DNA of 64,000 nt from Ignavibacteria bacterium (lineage in GTDB: Bacteria > Bacteroidota > Ignavibacteria > Tepidaquicellales > OLB5), in NCBI GenBank assembly GCA_030835025.1, contig JAUQWS010000122.1:1-64000 (forward strand). Reading direction: 5' to 3'. Below, piece by piece: positions 50,268 to 59,675 of this stretch. The notes beneath the pieces were generated by a model. The model saw only the letters and a program-made list of their open reading frames with translations, was not told where the DNA came from and made no database searches. Made by a program: the position numbers and the translations under genes. The stretch's first letter is position 1. Every line of letters starts with the position of its first letter.

Positions 50268-51803
50268 ATGAAAACAGTTAGTGATGATCTCTTCCGCCTG
50301 ATAAAGGCGCTGAACAAGTCCGAAAAGGGATACTTCAAGAAATTTGCCGCTAAAAATGCCGCGGGAAGCAAGGCAAACTACATTGTGCTCTTTGATGCCA
50401 TCGAAAAGATGGAAAGTTATGATGAAGACCTGCTTCGCAAAGAGCTTACGGGCGAGCCCATACTGAAACAGCTTGCTGTTTATAAGGTATACCTTTTCAA
50501 TCTTATACTTAAATCGATGAACCAGTACGGCGCCTTTGAAAGTTCTGCCAGCCGCATACGGGAACACCTTGAAAACTCTAAAACTCTTTCGGCAAAGGCG
50601 CTTTTCAGGGAAGCAATGAAACAGCTTAAGAAAGCCAAAGAGATTGCACTGAAATTCGGCCATCTTAACCTGTTGCTGGAGATCCTCACTGCGGAAAGGA
50701 GCATCATAACAGTTTCGCCTGATAAGCATATTCTTGAAAACAGGCAAAAGATCTACAGGGAGCAGAGAACTGCTGCACTTAGACTGATAAAAACTTTTGA
50801 GTACAGCTGGCTTTCTGACCAGATGGTTATTTGCGTTGAACAGCAGGGTGATTTTGCCAAAGAAGACCGTTTGAAGGAAATGGAAAAGATCATGTCTTCA
50901 CCCCTGATAAGTGATCCCAGCCTGGCTGAAGACATCAATATGAAATTCTATATGCTGCATACCCGGCTCTTCTATCAGCTTGGCAAAAATAACCTTAAGG
51001 AAGTAAGCAATATACTCCGCGAAGAATTAGAACTGCAGGAAAGCAACAGGCATTTTATAGATGATAATCCAAAGAATTATGCAAGCGCGCTGATAAATTT
51101 TCTTTTGTTTTCGCATATAACAGGCGTTAGGAGCGACGTGCTTGAAGCAGTTGTAAAGCTTAACCGCCTGAGAAAGAAGTTAAAGAACAAAGTGCCATTG
51201 AGTCTTGAACTGCACATACTTTTCCATGCTGCAAATACAGAACTGCTTATTTATCGCAACATCTGCGATATGAAAAGAGGCAGAAATGTCATGAAGAGGA
51301 TCGAATCCGAGCTCCCGAAGTATTCCTCCGAAGTTCCGCCCCAGCTCAGAATTTCATTGCTCAGCAATGCAGCAAGTTTCCGCTTCATTGATGAAGATTA
51401 TGATGCAGCATTAAAGCTGAATAACAAGCTGCTTGATGAATCAAGCCTTACATTTAAAAGTGATGTTCACTTTTTTGGGCGATTATTCGATCTGATCATT
51501 CATTATGAGCTTGGTAATATTGACCTGCTTGAGTATCATTTGAACAATACTTACAAATTCCTTAGAGATAAAGGGGCTCTGCATAAACCGGAAAGCCTCG
51601 TTATTGAAGGCCTGAAGATGGCAGTGAAATCCGCACCCGGAGAGGCCGGAGAAATTTTTGGTGAACTGCACCACAAGCTAAGACGCCTTAAAACCGATGC
51701 ACATATCGAGAATCTTTTCAGCATGTTTGATCTTGTTTCATGGGCAAAATCAAAAGCAGAAAGTAAAACCCTGATAGAAGTTTTAAAAGAGAAAAAAACA
51801 TAA
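50268..51803 (+). CDS. Large helical protein, tandem paralogue 2
   Basis: The 511-aa paralogue of the preceding gene shares the start (MKTVSDD, then FRLIKALNKSEKGYFKKFAA), the LAVYKVYLFNLILKS segment and the helical C-terminus (IIHYELGNIDLLEYHLNN) throughout. The copies clearly come from an old duplication because many positions differ. It starts with ATG 1 nt after the first stop, so translation is coupled. The two products may form a heteromer. No other function can be read. Confidence 0.8.
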   Translation: MKTVSDDLFRLIKALNKSEKGYFKKFAAKNAAGSKANYIVLFDAIEKMESYDEDLLRKELTGEPILKQLAVYKVYLFNLILKSMNQYGAFESSASRIREHLENSKTLSAKALFREAMKQLKKAKEIALKFGHLNLLLEILTAERSIITVSPDKHILENRQKIYREQRTAALRLIKTFEYSWLSDQMVICVEQQGDFAKEDRLKEMEKIMSSPLISDPSLAEDINMKFYMLHTRLFYQLGKNNLKEVSNILREELELQESNRHFIDDNPKNYASALINFLLFSHITGVRSDVLEAVVKLNRLRKKLKNKVPLSLELHILFHAANTELLIYRNICDMKRGRNVMKRIESELPKYSSEVPPQLRISLLSNAASFRFIDEDYDAALKLNNKLLDESSLTFKSDVHFFGRLFDLIIHYELGNIDLLEYHLNNTYKFLRDKGALHKPESLVIEGLKMAVKSAPGEAGEIFGELHHKLRRLKTDAHIENLFSMFDLVSWAKSKAESKTLIEVLKEKKT

Positions 51804-51860
51804 TATTTCATTAATTTGTGTTATTGTTGTTAATCATAACAATTAGAATATAATCTACAA

Positions 51861-52799
51861 ATGAAGATCATAAACAGGTTCATTTTACTTGTAATATTCA
51901 GTGTATCAGGAATATTTGCCCAGCTTTCAGGCGAGCTTAAAATTGCCTACAATGTGCTGGATAATCCGGAAGAAGGAGACTATGAGATCTATGTAATGGA
52001 CCTTAGCGGCAATAACAAGAAGAATATCTCCAATTCAAAAGGTACAGACTGGGTTTACCTCGGATTCAGAGATAAGCTGTATTTTGTATCTGATAGAGAT
52101 ACGGTGCACGGAAAGTATTTCCTGTATGAAATGGATGCAGATGGCGGCAATGTAAAGCGCATTACAAATTACAGTGTTGATGACAGCTGGCTGGGAGTAA
52201 GATACGAAGGCCTTGAGCTGATCGTTGCATCAAGTCATGAAGGAAGGCGGGCATTTTACATAATTGATGCCTCAAGCGGCGAGATACACGAAAAAGTCAC
52301 CCCACCCCTTGCTTACATTAATGACCCGATATTTTCTCCCGATGGAGGAATAGTTATTTTCAGAGGGTGTAAGGATGATTATGATAAATACCGCAAGGAT
52401 TTTGATGAGCTGTACACAATGAGTCCGGACGGAAGCGCTCTTGATAAGCTGACAAAATACCCAGCAAATGATACTTCAGCCTCGTGGCGCGAGTATCACG
52501 CAGGACCGCCATCGTGGATACCGGGTACGGAGAAGATCTCGTTTACTTCGTATAGGGAAGGCAATTACAATATATATTCAGTAAATCTTGATGGCACGGG
52601 ATTGAAAAAGCTGACATCAAGCCCGAACGATGAGGGCTGGCATGCGTGGTCACCTGACGGCGAAATGGTGGTTTACGACGGAACGGACCGGAATGTCAAT
52701 TATGATATTTATATAATGGACGCCAATGGTGAGAATGTGAACAGGCTTACCAACGAAAAGAAGGTCGAGCAAGCCCCGGTCTTTGTAAGAACAAAATAG
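51861..52799 (+). CDS. TolB-like (PD40) beta-propeller, secreted
   Basis: The 312-aa protein has a signal peptide (1-20) and about six WD40-like PD40 blades: IYVMDLSGNNKKNI, LYEMDADGGNVKRIT, LYTMSPDGSALDKLT, IYSVNLDGTGLKKLT and IYIMDANGENVNRLT. This is the TolB C-terminal type of propeller, without the TolB N-domain, and it has no T9SS tail. It probably stays in the periplasm and binds a peptide or protein. Single-gene unit, 57 nt after the tandem pair. Confidence 0.88.
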   Translation: MKIINRFILLVIFSVSGIFAQLSGELKIAYNVLDNPEEGDYEIYVMDLSGNNKKNISNSKGTDWVYLGFRDKLYFVSDRDTVHGKYFLYEMDADGGNVKRITNYSVDDSWLGVRYEGLELIVASSHEGRRAFYIIDASSGEIHEKVTPPLAYINDPIFSPDGGIVIFRGCKDDYDKYRKDFDELYTMSPDGSALDKLTKYPANDTSASWREYHAGPPSWIPGTEKISFTSYREGNYNIYSVNLDGTGLKKLTSSPNDEGWHAWSPDGEMVVYDGTDRNVNYDIYIMDANGENVNRLTNEKKVEQAPVFVRTK

Positions 52800-52898
52800 C
52801 AGGATTAAGGAAGCACAGGATGTAACTTTAGGTTAATTTGCATATAATTTACTTTGTCCTTTTACAAAAAAGGAAACGAATAACAAATTCTGATCGTA

Positions 52899-53291
52899 AT
52901 GAAAGCATTAATAATCATTTTCTCTGCAATAATAACCGTAAACGTCATATGCCAGGATGATACAGAGCCGAAATTCGAAATGAAGACCTATTACTTTGTA
53001 TTTCTGAACGCCGTTCCCAACCGGCCTGATTTAGATTCAGCCCGTGCTATGGAAATACAGGCAGGGCACATGGCAAATATGAACGAAATGTTCAAGGCGG
53101 GTAAATTAAGACTCGCGGGTCCGTTTATGGATGGCGGTGAGATGCGCGGTATATGGATACTTGATGTTGCGACTGAAGAAGAAGCTAAGGAGCTTTGCAG
53201 TAAGGATCCGGCAGTAATAAACGGAAGGCTTATTCCGGTGATAAAAAAATGGTACGGTCCGGCGGGATTGAAAATAGAACCTAAGCAATAA
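52899..53291 (+). CDS. Secreted YCII-like protein
   Basis: The 130-aa protein has a signal peptide (1-18, VICQ) and a YCII/YciI-type dimeric barrel: MKTYYFVFLNAVPNRPDLDS, EIQAGHMANMNEMFKAGKLRLAGPFMDGGEMRGIWILDVATEEEAKEL. The conserved His (QAGHM) and Asp are in place. YciI-like domains mostly lie in the cytoplasm; an exported one is uncommon but known in Bacteroidota. Substrate unknown. It converges with the GNAT gene with a 2-nt gap. Confidence 0.85.
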   Translation: MKALIIIFSAIITVNVICQDDTEPKFEMKTYYFVFLNAVPNRPDLDSARAMEIQAGHMANMNEMFKAGKLRLAGPFMDGGEMRGIWILDVATEEEAKELCSKDPAVINGRLIPVIKKWYGPAGLKIEPKQ

Positions 53292-53293
53292 AT

Positions 53294-53716
53294 TTACACT
53301 TTGTCATAGTTCCTGTAAACCATTCCGGCAACTTTCCGGAATCCGAATTTTTCGTAATAGACTGCAAGTTCATCATCGCAGCAGATATCGATCATGTAAA
53401 GATCATTCAGAATCCCGATCATTCTCTTAACCAGCTCACCGCCGATCCCTCTCTTACGATACTCAGGCAAGACTTCAAGAAGCGGAATATATGCACTTAA
53501 TGTCTTATCGGTTATTGCGTTTATAAAACCAACGACCTTTCCGTTATTATCGTCAAAGGCGATCAATACGTGTTCGCTGTTCTTAAGTAAAGCAAGCCTC
53601 TTATCCGGGTTTGGGGGATTTGGCCACTTCTCAAAAAACCCAAGCAAATCTTCTGGCTTAAGTCCCTCTATTTCGTATCTATATAGGATCACAATATTTT
53701 CATCATTCAAGCACAT
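53294..53716 (-). CDS. GNAT acetyltransferase
   Basis: The 140-aa protein is a single GNAT domain: VVGFINAITDKTLSAYIPLLEVLPEYRKRGIGGELVKRMI has the acetyl-CoA motif RKRGIGGEL, and YYEKFGFRKVAGMVYRN the closing part. It overlaps the 3' end of the epimerase gene by 14 nt, so the two are translated together. Substrate unknown. The short N-terminus (MCLNDENIVILYRYEI) fits a compact enzyme. Confidence 0.83.
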   Translation of the reverse strand: MCLNDENIVILYRYEIEGLKPEDLLGFFEKWPNPPNPDKRLALLKNSEHVLIAFDDNNGKVVGFINAITDKTLSAYIPLLEVLPEYRKRGIGGELVKRMIGILNDLYMIDICCDDELAVYYEKFGFRKVAGMVYRNYDKV

Positions 53717-54608
53717 CCTTCAAAGCCTTATTTACATCTACATACCTGAAATGATATCCCAGGTCCAAAAGATTCTTCGGCATTGCCTTCCTGCCTTTTA
53801 GCACAACCTCTGCCATTTCGCCTGCAATGATCTTTACTGCAAAAGCGGGAGCCGGAAAAAAAGCAGGACGATGAAGAATTCTTCCGATATTCACCGCAAG
53901 TTCTTTCATTGTAACCGGATTAGGTGCGGCTGCATTTATCGCACCGTTTACCGAGCTGTTATCTGCAGAATAAAGGTATATCCCTGTTATATCATCTATA
54001 TGAATCCATGAAACGTATTGTTTTCCGCCGCCAATAGGTCCCCCAACAAAAAACCGGAACGGCTGCACCAGCTTTTTGACTGCCTCGGATTCTTTTGCAA
54101 GTACAAACCCGGTTCGTACTCTCACTACTCTAACGCCAAACTGCTCGGCTTTGCGGGCTTCAGTTTCCCAGTCACGGGTGAGTCTGGCAGGGAAGCTGTT
54201 TGCCGGCGGGGAGTCTTCATAAACATCCTTATCACCGCAGTCACCGTAGTAATCAACCCCCGAGGCGCTTAGGAATACTTCGGGCTTCTGCGGCATTACA
54301 GAAATAAGCTCAACTATCCTGCCGGTGGTATTTATTCTTGAATCATAAAATTCTTTTTTTGTCTTCCTGTTCCATCTTTTTGAACCCAGATTAGCTCCTG
54401 CAAGGTTTATTACTGCATCGATCTTTTCATTCTTAAGCAGGTAGAGTTCTTTTAATGCAATTACCTTTTTGGCACCCGGAAGCTTTCCGGCTGCATCGGC
54501 TGGCCGGGTTGAAACTGCTATGAATTCATCACCACGCAAAGCTATTGCCTGCGTAATTGATCTGCCGATGAGGCCGGTTGCACCTGTTATTAAGAATGTT
54601 TTTGCCAA
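53703..54608 (-). CDS. TIGR01777 family NAD-dependent epimerase-like protein
   Basis: The 301-aa protein is of the YfcH/SulA-like SDR group (TIGR01777): TGATGLIGRSIT (NAD site), INLAGANLGSKRWNRKTKKEFYDSRINTT (family signature), SASGVDYYGD (active-site Tyr) and WIHIDDITGIYLY. The C-terminal DUF1731-like part ends with LLDLGYHFRYVDVNKALKDVL. Family members have unclear substrates; a link to cell division in some species is known. Good length. Overlaps the GNAT gene. Confidence 0.92.
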   Translation of the reverse strand: MAKTFLITGATGLIGRSITQAIALRGDEFIAVSTRPADAAGKLPGAKKVIALKELYLLKNEKIDAVINLAGANLGSKRWNRKTKKEFYDSRINTTGRIVELISVMPQKPEVFLSASGVDYYGDCGDKDVYEDSPPANSFPARLTRDWETEARKAEQFGVRVVRVRTGFVLAKESEAVKKLVQPFRFFVGGPIGGGKQYVSWIHIDDITGIYLYSADNSSVNGAINAAAPNPVTMKELAVNIGRILHRPAFFPAPAFAVKIIAGEMAEVVLKGRKAMPKNLLDLGYHFRYVDVNKALKDVLE

Positions 54609-54661
54609 TTATTTGCTTTTGCAGAGACAGGTCACAGACACATCTCTACTTAATATATAAT

Positions 54662-55432
54662 TCAATTCAGCGCGCCAAGTTCCCTTAATATCTTTTCTGT
54701 TATTTCACGGCGAGCCAGCGCAAAAGTATCGGTTTCCCTCTCACTTTCGATATTCGTTGCGTAAAAATAGACATTTCCTCCTTTTTCAACCCAGCCGACC
54801 AGCCAGCCGATGTTATTGCCGTCCTGGAATCCCCATCCGGTCTTGCCGCGCAGCACCTGCTCTGAGGTAACGTCCAGAATGATTATCTTCTCAACTATAT
54901 CAACTGACCGTTTCGATACCGGAAGTTCGCCGGAGCGCATTCGTTTAAGGAAATCTATTTGTTCCATTTGTGATATCCGGAAATTTCCTTCGAGCCAGAA
55001 TTTATCAATTCCCACCGAAATATCTTTATTTCCGTAATTCAGTTTTTCCAGCATTTCTTTCATCCTCACTTCACCCACGCGTCTGGCAAGCTCCTGGTAG
55101 TACGGAACAGATGACACTTTTATGGCTTCTTTCAAAGAAAGATCTTTATCCCATTGTTCCCTTCTTTTCTTTCCGTCCCATGAAATAACAAAATTCTCAT
55201 CCTCAATTACGCCGGTTTCCAATCCTATAATAGAATTCGGTATTTTGAAAGTTGATGCAGGTATAAATCCCTTATAGCAGCGCGTTGAATCATAATAAGT
55301 GTATTTATCGTTATTCAGGTCATACATAACGAAAGAACCCGTAACACTATATTCTTCAAAATACTTCTTAAGATCCTGTGCACCTGAATTGACAACAACA
55401 AAAAATATTAATAGAAAAATCACCCTTTTCAT
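54662..55432 (-). CDS. Class D (OXA-type) beta-lactamase
   Basis: The 256-aa protein has a signal peptide (1-18) and all class D motifs: STFK (Ser60, Lys63), SSV (107-109), YGN (133-135), FWLEG with Trp146, and KTGWG (197-201). Length and spacing match OXA enzymes, so it should hydrolyse penicillins in the periplasm, possibly others. The Lys in STFK would be carbamylated. It lies in ordinary chromosomal surroundings, without integron, IS or resistance neighbours, so it looks native. A relative lacking activity (BlaR-sensor type) is unlikely because there is no membrane sensor domain. Confidence 0.92.
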   Translation of the reverse strand: MKRVIFLLIFFVVVNSGAQDLKKYFEEYSVTGSFVMYDLNNDKYTYYDSTRCYKGFIPASTFKIPNSIIGLETGVIEDENFVISWDGKKRREQWDKDLSLKEAIKVSSVPYYQELARRVGEVRMKEMLEKLNYGNKDISVGIDKFWLEGNFRISQMEQIDFLKRMRSGELPVSKRSVDIVEKIIILDVTSEQVLRGKTGWGFQDGNNIGWLVGWVEKGGNVYFYATNIESERETDTFALARREITEKILRELGALN

Positions 55433-55486
55433 TTGTATATATAATTTAGTATTTAATAGTGTTATGAATATTCAAATATTGCGGTA

Positions 55487-56674
55487 ATGGAATACTCTCC
55501 TGAACACAAAAATACCTTAATAAATTTTGATTTGAAATCTTTTCTTGAAACATTTTCCGGAAAAGACATTCAGAAGATTAAGAAACAATATCCTGAGCTA
55601 TACAGGTTATTGGCAGATCAGGTAGATATTTATCCGAAAGCCGGCAAAAAACTTCCATCATTTACCGCAAACTACTGCTTTTTCACAAGGAAAGGTTTTG
55701 AACAGTCAACAGGTGAAACATTGGCGGAATTCAAGGCTTCATTGTTTAAGGGGCAATTGCTGATAGATCTTACCGGCGGACTTGGAGCAGATGACGCGGC
55801 TTTTTCGCGATCATTTTCAAAGGTCATTTCTGTTGACAGCAACAAAGAGCTTAATTTGATTGCCCGAATTAACTTTGACAGACTTGGCTTAAGGAATATC
55901 GAAAGAATCGATTCAACTGCAGAAGATTTCATAAAAACTGCCGGGAATGCCGACCTGATATATTTGGATCCTGACAGAAGAACAGGAAGTACTCGCTCTG
56001 TAACCCTTGCTGATTCGGTTCCGCCTGTTCCTGATATACTGGACCGTCTTTTTGAGTTGTCCGATTCGGTTTTACTCAAGTTATCACCCATTATTGACTT
56101 AACATATCTTAAAAAAAATCTTACCGAAATTGAAAAGTTATATGTTATCTCACTTGAAAACGAAGTCAAAGAAATTCTTGCTCAACTCAAAAAGGGGTAT
56201 TCAAGCGAGCCGGAGATAATTGCCGTTGACCTCAAACCGGGAATGAAGAGGGATTTGTTTTCATCTTTTGTTCATATTGGAATGGAAACCGAAGGTCCAA
56301 CAGGAGGCGAATACTTCTATGAACCTGCAAAATGTATAATAAAAGCGGGGTTGACTGAGAAATATATGGTTTACATGAATTTGAAAAGAATCGGAAAAGT
56401 CTCTCCTTACATGACCGGAGACAGGCTTATTAACAATTTTATGGGCAGGGTATTCTGTACCCAATACTGTGCTGTTTTTGCCAAATCACATTTCAGAAAA
56501 TACATCAAGGATAACTCAATACAAAAGGCGAACTTATCAAGAAGAGATTTTCCCGAAACCGTTGAAGAAATCCGCAAGCAATACAGGATTTCCGATGGCG
56601 GTAATGAATACCTGTACTTCACAACAAATGCTGACGGAGAGAAGGTGTTTTATCATTGCAGAAAATTGCCGTAA
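55487..56674 (+). CDS. SAM-dependent methyltransferase with THUMP-like domain (PG_1098 type)
   Basis: The 395-aa protein matches the PG_1098 class: an N-terminal helical part, a Rossmann methyltransferase core (LIDLTGGLGADDAAFSRSF, VISVDSNKELN), the DLIYLDPDRRTGS motif and a C-terminal ferredoxin-like/THUMP-like region. It resembles RNA-modifying enzymes; the actual target is not known. ATG start, cytoplasmic. It is divergent from the beta-lactamase gene across a 54-bp spacer and ends before a hairpin shared with the convergent T9SS gene. Confidence 0.9.
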   Translation: MEYSPEHKNTLINFDLKSFLETFSGKDIQKIKKQYPELYRLLADQVDIYPKAGKKLPSFTANYCFFTRKGFEQSTGETLAEFKASLFKGQLLIDLTGGLGADDAAFSRSFSKVISVDSNKELNLIARINFDRLGLRNIERIDSTAEDFIKTAGNADLIYLDPDRRTGSTRSVTLADSVPPVPDILDRLFELSDSVLLKLSPIIDLTYLKKNLTEIEKLYVISLENEVKEILAQLKKGYSSEPEIIAVDLKPGMKRDLFSSFVHIGMETEGPTGGEYFYEPAKCIIKAGLTEKYMVYMNLKRIGKVSPYMTGDRLINNFMGRVFCTQYCAVFAKSHFRKYIKDNSIQKANLSRRDFPETVEEIRKQYRISDGGNEYLYFTTNADGEKVFYHCRKLP

Positions 56675-56680
56675 AAAAAT

Positions 56681-56710
56681 GGGGCGCAGCCTTGAACACA
56701 TCTGCACCCC
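56681..56710. terminator. Hairpin between convergent genes
   Basis: GGGGCGCAG...CTGCACCCC (one unpaired base) with a 12-nt loop. It lies 7 nt past the methyltransferase stop and 40 nt past the T9SS gene's stop on the other strand. Confidence 0.6.
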
Positions 56711-56750
56711 GGGATATTAGAGGAGAACTCTTGATTTATCTTAAAAAATC

Positions 56751-58217
56751 CTATTTTATAAGCATCATCTTTTTTGTTAGAGAAAGACCTGCCGTCTTCA
56801 GCGTATAGAAATATATGCCGCTTGGATAATTTGCCGCATTCCAGCTGATTTCATAGTTTCCTGCACTCATATTCCTGTTCAGGATCTGTTCTACAAGCTT
56901 ACCTGTTATATCATAAACACTTAGTGTTACATTCTGTGAACCAGTAAGCCCGAAACTTATGGTTGTAACAGGGTTAAACGGATTAGGATAATTCTGCCCC
57001 AATTTTATTTCACCTGGAACAGTATTATTTCCAATATTCCCCGTAAGTAATTCACTTAGCTTCACAAGATAAACATCACCTACACCCTGGCCATATGACC
57101 ACGCCCAGCCGGTAACAATATATGAACCTGCCTGAGGCGACACTACAGAAAATGCGCGGTCATCACTGGAGCCTCCTATGGTCCTTGACCAAAGTGAATC
57201 ACCTGCAGAATTTGTCCTGATAACATACATATCATAGCTGCTTGTTTCAGTAGATGACATTCCTGCAATTATGTATCCGCCATCCGGGAGCTGCAGAATG
57301 GATTCACCCTGTTCAGCGTCCACCGTTCCGTAGATCTTCTTCCATGTAAGATTACCGCTAGCATCAAGCTTTGTTATCAGAACATCGGTATCTGTTTCAA
57401 AAGAAGATTCTGTGCCTGTGAATATAAATCCTCCGTCCGGAGTGGGCTGAATATCATAACACTCACTTTGCCAGGAACCGGGGTAAACATTGCTCCACAC
57501 TGCATTTCCCAGATTGTCAGTTCTGATAACGTAAGAAGCCCAGGGTGTGCTGTGAGTAAATCCGCCGATTATGTACCCGCCGTCATTAAGCTGCTGAACT
57601 GATAACGCAACATCACCGCCTTCGTTTTGCCTGAAAAACACTTTTTTCCACTCAACATTGCCGTTCATATCGGTCTTTATGATATACATATCATAATTGC
57701 CGAATTGTCCGTGCATAAGCCAGGTTTGTCCGGCTACAACATACCCGCCATCGGAAGTCTGCCACACGGAGTGTCCTCTGTCATCATCTCCAAAACCATA
57801 GTCATAATGCTGCTGCCATTGTACATTACCGGCATTATCTGTTTTAATTACAATCGGATCGAAAATCTGCGGACTTACTTCAGTCATTCCCGCTATTACG
57901 AATCCTCCGTCAGCAGTCTGCCTGACTGAACGGCCTATATCATTTATCCCGGTATTATATACCCGGCTCCACAGCTCATTACCCTGCGCGTTTGTTTTCA
58001 TCAGCAGAATGTCTTTGCGTTCATTTGCGCTTTTGAAACCGGTTATGACTGTTTCGCCATTGCCCGTATGTACCATCGATTCACCGCCATCCTGTCCGGG
58101 TCCGCCGAAAGTCTGCGTCCACTGTACAAACTGGGAGTTTACTGAAACCGCTGACACCAGCAAGATAAAAGCCGCTGATATTATATTATTTAGTTTTTTG
58201 TTTATTATTGTTTTCAT
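56751..58217 (-). CDS. Secreted propeller protein with T9SS sorting domain
   Basis: The 488-aa protein has a signal peptide (about 1-29), then about eight repeats with a DGGYVVAG or DGGFIFTG strand and a K/RTDxxGN turn (for example IIKTDMNGNVEWKKVF), which read like a delta-60/SBBP-type propeller. The last 80 residues are a T9SS type A domain (LGQNYPNPFNPVTTI, YDITGKLVEQIL, SGIYFYTLKT, KKMMLIK). Exported to the surface; ligand unknown. The ATG at 58217 (MKTIINKK), next to the signal peptide, is chosen over the ORF-track start 13 codons earlier. Confidence 0.9.
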   Translation of the reverse strand: MKTIINKKLNNIISAAFILLVSAVSVNSQFVQWTQTFGGPGQDGGESMVHTGNGETVITGFKSANERKDILLMKTNAQGNELWSRVYNTGINDIGRSVRQTADGGFVIAGMTEVSPQIFDPIVIKTDNAGNVQWQQHYDYGFGDDDRGHSVWQTSDGGYVVAGQTWLMHGQFGNYDMYIIKTDMNGNVEWKKVFFRQNEGGDVALSVQQLNDGGYIIGGFTHSTPWASYVIRTDNLGNAVWSNVYPGSWQSECYDIQPTPDGGFIFTGTESSFETDTDVLITKLDASGNLTWKKIYGTVDAEQGESILQLPDGGYIIAGMSSTETSSYDMYVIRTNSAGDSLWSRTIGGSSDDRAFSVVSPQAGSYIVTGWAWSYGQGVGDVYLVKLSELLTGNIGNNTVPGEIKLGQNYPNPFNPVTTISFGLTGSQNVTLSVYDITGKLVEQILNRNMSAGNYEISWNAANYPSGIYFYTLKTAGLSLTKKMMLIK

Positions 58218-58246
58218 TCTTTTATCGCTAATGAAATTTTCAATTT

Positions 58247-58268
58247 CCCCTCTCATTGCAGAGAGGGG
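58247..58268. terminator. Hairpin between T9SS cargo genes
   Basis: CCCCTCTC-ATTGCA-GAGAGGGG, perfect 8-bp stem in the 77-bp spacer. No T-run on the minus strand, so it may serve mRNA processing or partial termination. Confidence 0.6.
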
Positions 58269-58294
58269 GTTGAAATTTGCTTAAGAAGATGTCT

Positions 58295-59533
58295 TTATTT
58301 TACCAGCATCATCTTTTTTGTTGAGGTGAATCCCTCTGTTTTCAAAGTATAGAAATATATTCCGCTTGGATAGCCGGAAGCCTGCCAATCGGCTTTATAT
58401 GAACCCGCTTCAAGATTTTCACTTACGAGATTTTCAACTTCTTTGCCTGTAATATCATACACTTTAAGGCTTACAAATCCACCTGATGCTATATTAAACT
58501 CAATATTTGTGGTCGGGTTGAATGGATTCGGATAGTTTTGATTCAGAGAAAAATTATCCGGAATGTTGGAGGATATTGTACTGATTCCAACTGTACCGGT
58601 TCTGACTATGATCTTTCCGCCTAAACCAACTGCCCAGCCCTTATTGATATCCGGGAAATGGACATCTTCAAGCTCTGTTGTAACTCCGCTTGGCTCGGTG
58701 AACCAGCTGGTTCCGGTATTGGTAGTCATATAAACAGCACCAGCGTTTCCAACTGCCCAGCCGGTATTAATATTAGAAAAATGAATGGCATCGATTCCCT
58801 GGTTAATTCCGCTGCTTCGGGGTAACCAGGTTGAACCGCCATTGTTTGTATAGATTATTGTGCTGTTCTGTCCGCCGATGTATCCGATCAAATCGCTTAG
58901 CATGAAAATATTATGCAGATCACTTCCCGTACCTGAGTTTTGCGGTGAATAGGAAGTCCCGCCGTTATTGCTTGCCTGGATCACTCCGCCTTCGCCGACG
59001 ATCCATGACCTGGTATTGCTGAACGCAGCAGAACCTCTGTATCTCACGGTTCCGGTTGTAACAACGCTCCAGCTTATACCGTTGTTTGTTGAGCGCAGTA
59101 TGACTCCATCCCTGCCGCCTGCATAAACCATTTGTCCTGTTCCGAACGATACTGATGCAAGGTTGCTTGTGGTACCGCTTGCAATCAGGGTCCAGTTCAA
59201 TCCACCGTTTGTGGAGCGGAATATTCTTCCATTATCGCCAACCATGATCCCAAGCTGTGTGCCTGAGAAAGTTATGTCATGAAGGTCTTCATTTGTTATT
59301 CCGTTTATTGATAGCCATGAGTTTCCTGCATTTGTTGTATATCTGAATGTACCAACATCACCAACTGCAAAACCCTTGAACACGTCCACAAAGTAAACGG
59401 AATGCAGTGTGTTTGTTGTGTTGCTGGTTTGCTGCACCCAGGACACTGCACCCGAAAATTTAACGAGAGTCAGGATCGCTGCTGCAACAATGACGAATCT
59501 TAAGATGACCGGTATTGATTTTTTCTGTTTCAT
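58295..59533 (-). CDS. Secreted Ycf48-like propeller with T9SS sorting domain
   Basis: The 412-aa protein has a signal peptide (1-34) and about seven Ycf48-like blades (RIFRSTNGGLNWTLI, VILRSTNNGISWSV, VYMTTNTGTSWFTE; GWAVGNAGAV strands), one full propeller, and a T9SS type A domain (LNQNYPNPFNPTTNI, KVYDITGKEVENL, SGIYFYTLKT, KKMMLVK). It is the compact counterpart of the 702-aa protein at 45748. The ATG at 59533 has GGAGAAAC 7 nt upstream and is preferred to the ORF-track start 18 codons earlier. It follows the lipoprotein gene by 142 nt. Confidence 0.9.
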   Translation of the reverse strand: MKQKKSIPVILRFVIVAAAILTLVKFSGAVSWVQQTSNTTNTLHSVYFVDVFKGFAVGDVGTFRYTTNAGNSWLSINGITNEDLHDITFSGTQLGIMVGDNGRIFRSTNGGLNWTLIASGTTSNLASVSFGTGQMVYAGGRDGVILRSTNNGISWSVVTTGTVRYRGSAAFSNTRSWIVGEGGVIQASNNGGTSYSPQNSGTGSDLHNIFMLSDLIGYIGGQNSTIIYTNNGGSTWLPRSSGINQGIDAIHFSNINTGWAVGNAGAVYMTTNTGTSWFTEPSGVTTELEDVHFPDINKGWAVGLGGKIIVRTGTVGISTISSNIPDNFSLNQNYPNPFNPTTNIEFNIASGGFVSLKVYDITGKEVENLVSENLEAGSYKADWQASGYPSGIYFYTLKTEGFTSTKKMMLVK

Positions 59534-59675
59534 TTTGTTTCTCCGCTGGAATTCTTGCCAGTTTTTATTTTTATTTTGATGCTTCAATTTTTTGCGCTTT
59601 GGTTATTATTTTCTCCGCTAATACCCGCTGCGCAAGTCTTGAATTAAGCTGACAAGACTGCGATTGCTCTCTGCC

